Source: Himantopus leucocephalus
Taxonomy: Eukaryota; Chordata; Aves; Charadriiformes; Recurvirostridae
Direction of reading: 5' to 3'
Assembly: GCA_003993805.1 (NCBI GenBank)
Contig: RSEF01000002.1
Span: forward strand, 91,580,138-91,644,137
Length of the DNA stretch: 64,000 nucleotides
In this document: piece after piece, positions 62,110 to 64,000 of the stretch
Position numbering within the stretch: the first letter of the stretch is position 1
How the letters are laid out: each line of letters begins with the position of its first letter
The notes under the pieces: model-generated
The model's database searches: none
The model's input: the letters and a program-made list of their open reading frames with translations, nothing else
What the model was told of the DNA's origin: nothing
Translations under genes and position numbers: made by a program

Positions 62110-64000
62110 AATTAAGCCAAAGCAAAGCCAGCACAATCACAGACACACCAGCATAGGTCAGCAGTCAAGTTAGACTCTAGTTGAGAAAGGGTCTTGAACA
62201 CGTACTGAACCGCAACCATGGACTAAATTCCACTTCAATTCCGTGAAGTAGATGTTGGAAGGAGGCAAGAAACAGCTACAGGACTTACATACAGTGCCAT
62301 CAGGTTTCACAGATCCATTGTTTCATGTTATACTTGCCAGCTAGTTTTTCCTCTCTGATTAAACTTCTGAAATCTAAGGAACTTTCTATTTTTCTAATGT
62401 ACAAGATGCTTTCTTTGGGGTTAAGCAGTTTCATTTTAAGGTTTTTTTCCTACTAGTTCTTCTAGTCGAAATTTAGCTTTCAAAGACTTTTTGGAAGGGC
62501 AAAGGACGACTGTTAAAAACACAGAAGTATGAAGGCTCAGAGTAAGCTGGTGACTTAGGCATACCAGTCCTTTTCAAAAGACACTGAGAAGTCAACCTGC
62601 AAGACTACCAAAGTCCATAGCCTGCTGAATTCAACACAAGCTAGATTAAGAGCCTAAAGCAGAGACCAGTCCGTGTTCCAAGTTCATCAACCTAGAACGC
62701 AATTATAAAATGTCTTTTGCAAACTACTCCCTTTTTAACGATAAACAGAAGCTCTGATATCTTATTGATACCTCTGAAAATTTTAATGTTAATATTAATA
62801 AAATAATGTAAGATTAATCTATTAAAATATAACCGTACTGCTGTGAGAATTCCATTTTACAAAAATAGATGTGTATAAAAATGGAAGTCAGCTTACGTTT
62901 GTTTTCAAAAGATATGCCTCATATATAACTCTCTTACCCAAAGCCCTGTTATTAGCATTTCCTTGATTTTCTGATGACACTAAGTGGCATTTAAAGGTCA
63001 GCAAGGAAGAGACTGCAGCTTGACTGTGAGAGTGATTTGACTTCCCGTTCCCTGTACACACCGGTCAATAAAAATTTTTCAAAATGTCAAGTTCTTTTCT
63101 TCTGAGGTTGCTACAGCCAGGCCTTTCTTCCGCAGCTCTTTGCCAAAACTCACATATTTGAGCTCCCAGTCTTGTTATGCAATTTCCTTCTGAGAAGTTT
63201 TTAAATCAAAAGTAATCAATTGAGCTGTTTTTAAGCACTCAAAGTACCACATGTATCAGCAAAAAATAAGGGGGTTTAGTTTTTCCAAAACAGAGACAAA
63301 AAATAAGAATAAAAATATCATAAAGGAAATACTTTTTTTGCAAGTATACCGTGGGTGAATACAAAAGGTAAGATTTAGAGCAGGCAGACAAATCCATCTA
63401 CTCAGTGACAGCAAGAATATTTATGCCTGTTGGACATTTCAACTCCATTAATGCAAACTTTTATTGATTTGCTGAATGGCACCACAACTGATTACAATTG
63501 GCCATTTAAAACACAGGACAGGTTATGTCAGACCTACTGCACAAATTAAAGTCAAAGGCTGCTTTCCTTGATGTGATATGGAAATTCCTTATACTAGCAC
63601 TAAATTTGACAACACTGCAGCTGAATTAATCCAAGGTCCTGCTTCAAAACCAAAGCATAATACCGCGATCATGAGATTGCTTGGAGACATAGTTAAAAAA
63701 AAAAAAAACCCAAACCCAAAATTGTGACTACTCGGATTTTCCTTTCTAACCAGCCACACTGAATAGTTTGGTTTTTGTACTCCCTGAAGCACTTGTGATT
63801 CTGGTACTTGCATACAGTCTGCAGTCAGAAAGGAAAAAAAAAAAAAGTTAACCTTTTCCTTCTCTGAACGAAAAAAAAAATGCATTTCTATGCAATTTAC
63901 TTTATGTTACTTTTTTATCTCATTGCATTTTGCTGTTGGTAGGAAATTATCTGGTCACCCATCACAATATTAAAAGAGAAGCAAATATTTCATCCCCACA

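Larger units (their letters stand above)
1..64000 (-). other. COBL: Internal portion of the COBL locus
   Basis: All four coding exons found lie on the minus strand in one gene order, with compatible phases 0, 1 and 1 at the three internal junctions. Introns between them are about 23.6, 3.1 and 22.3 kb. Neither the start codon nor the C-terminal WH2 domains are encoded here, so the window sits inside the transcription unit and both flanks should be intron. Mammalian COBL is also a large gene with long introns, which fits. I saw no second gene on either strand. Assignment of the outermost flanks to COBL introns is inference from the missing gene ends. Confidence 0.85.
58455..64000 (-). other. 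COBL: COBL intron upstream of the first exon in the window (partial)
   Basis: This is non-coding sequence with a 12-bp direct repeat beside the acceptor (58462-58486), a palindromic ancient repeat (about 59141-59200), overlapping open frames at 59463-59904, a 15-T run (61000-61014), an A-rich tract (61866-61907) and a C-rich tract (62079-62109). I searched the minus strand for the expected preceding COBL coding sequence and did not find it, so that exon is probably to the right of the window. Confidence 0.75.

Noticed and set aside
63085..63200. Minus-strand peptide YVSFGKELRKKGLAVATSEE with a GTGAGT donor inside it, considered as an upstream COBL exon
   Set aside because: It does not match any COBL segment I know. 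A stop lies just upstream in that frame, and the strong donor cuts the peptide instead of ending it.

Overview
The window is vertebrate nuclear DNA, most probably from a bird. It is AT-rich, intron-dominated and has no bacterial-style gene packing. It carries two CR1 LINE copies in antisense orientation, an older degraded CR1/L3-type LINE, and an LTR of the avian ERVL kind (TG...CA ends, TATA box, near-perfect 5-bp target duplication). I recall LTRs of this kind from Neoaves, so that placement is inference.

The only gene I can support is COBL (cordon-bleu WH2 repeat protein, an actin nucleator), read on the minus strand and only in part. Four internal coding exons were found, in transcript order: 58454-58260 (phase 0/0), 34638-34533 (0/1), 31439-31269 (1/1) and 8971-8659 (1/2). 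All have AG acceptors and GT donors, and their reading frames join without conflict. They cover the middle of the protein: two KRRAP motifs (the syndapin/PACSIN SH3 ligands of COBL), a proline-rich 57-codon cassette, and a Ser/acidic block that closely matches mammalian COBL. The N-terminal exons must lie to the right of the window. The rest of the protein, including the C-terminal WH2 actin-binding part, must lie to the left.

Layout: 1-8658 is intron, with ancient SINE-like remnants near 4 kb and a CR1 copy near 6.4-6.9 kb. 8659-8971 is an exon. 8972-31268 is a 22-kb intron with a CR1 copy at 14.3-14.9 kb, a CpG-rich islet at 12.5 kb and a 100-N gap at 30.8 kb. 31269-31439 is the cassette exon. 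31440-34532 is a 3-kb intron with three single-N joins flanked by duplicated sequence. 34533-34638 is an exon. 34639-58259 is a 23.6-kb intron with a solo LTR at 39.5-40.1 kb and an old LINE at 48.4-49.7 kb. 58260-58454 is an exon. 58455-64000 is intron.

I found no RNA genes, CRISPR arrays or second gene. The observations most worth checking are the in-frame cassette exon, the duplicated candidate branch site before the 58.4-kb exon, a possible acceptor shift at the 34.6-kb exon, the CpG-rich islet, a decayed coding-like patch at 17.5 kb, a recurring palindromic ancient repeat, and assembly-type duplications around single Ns. No clearly new biological system is visible.
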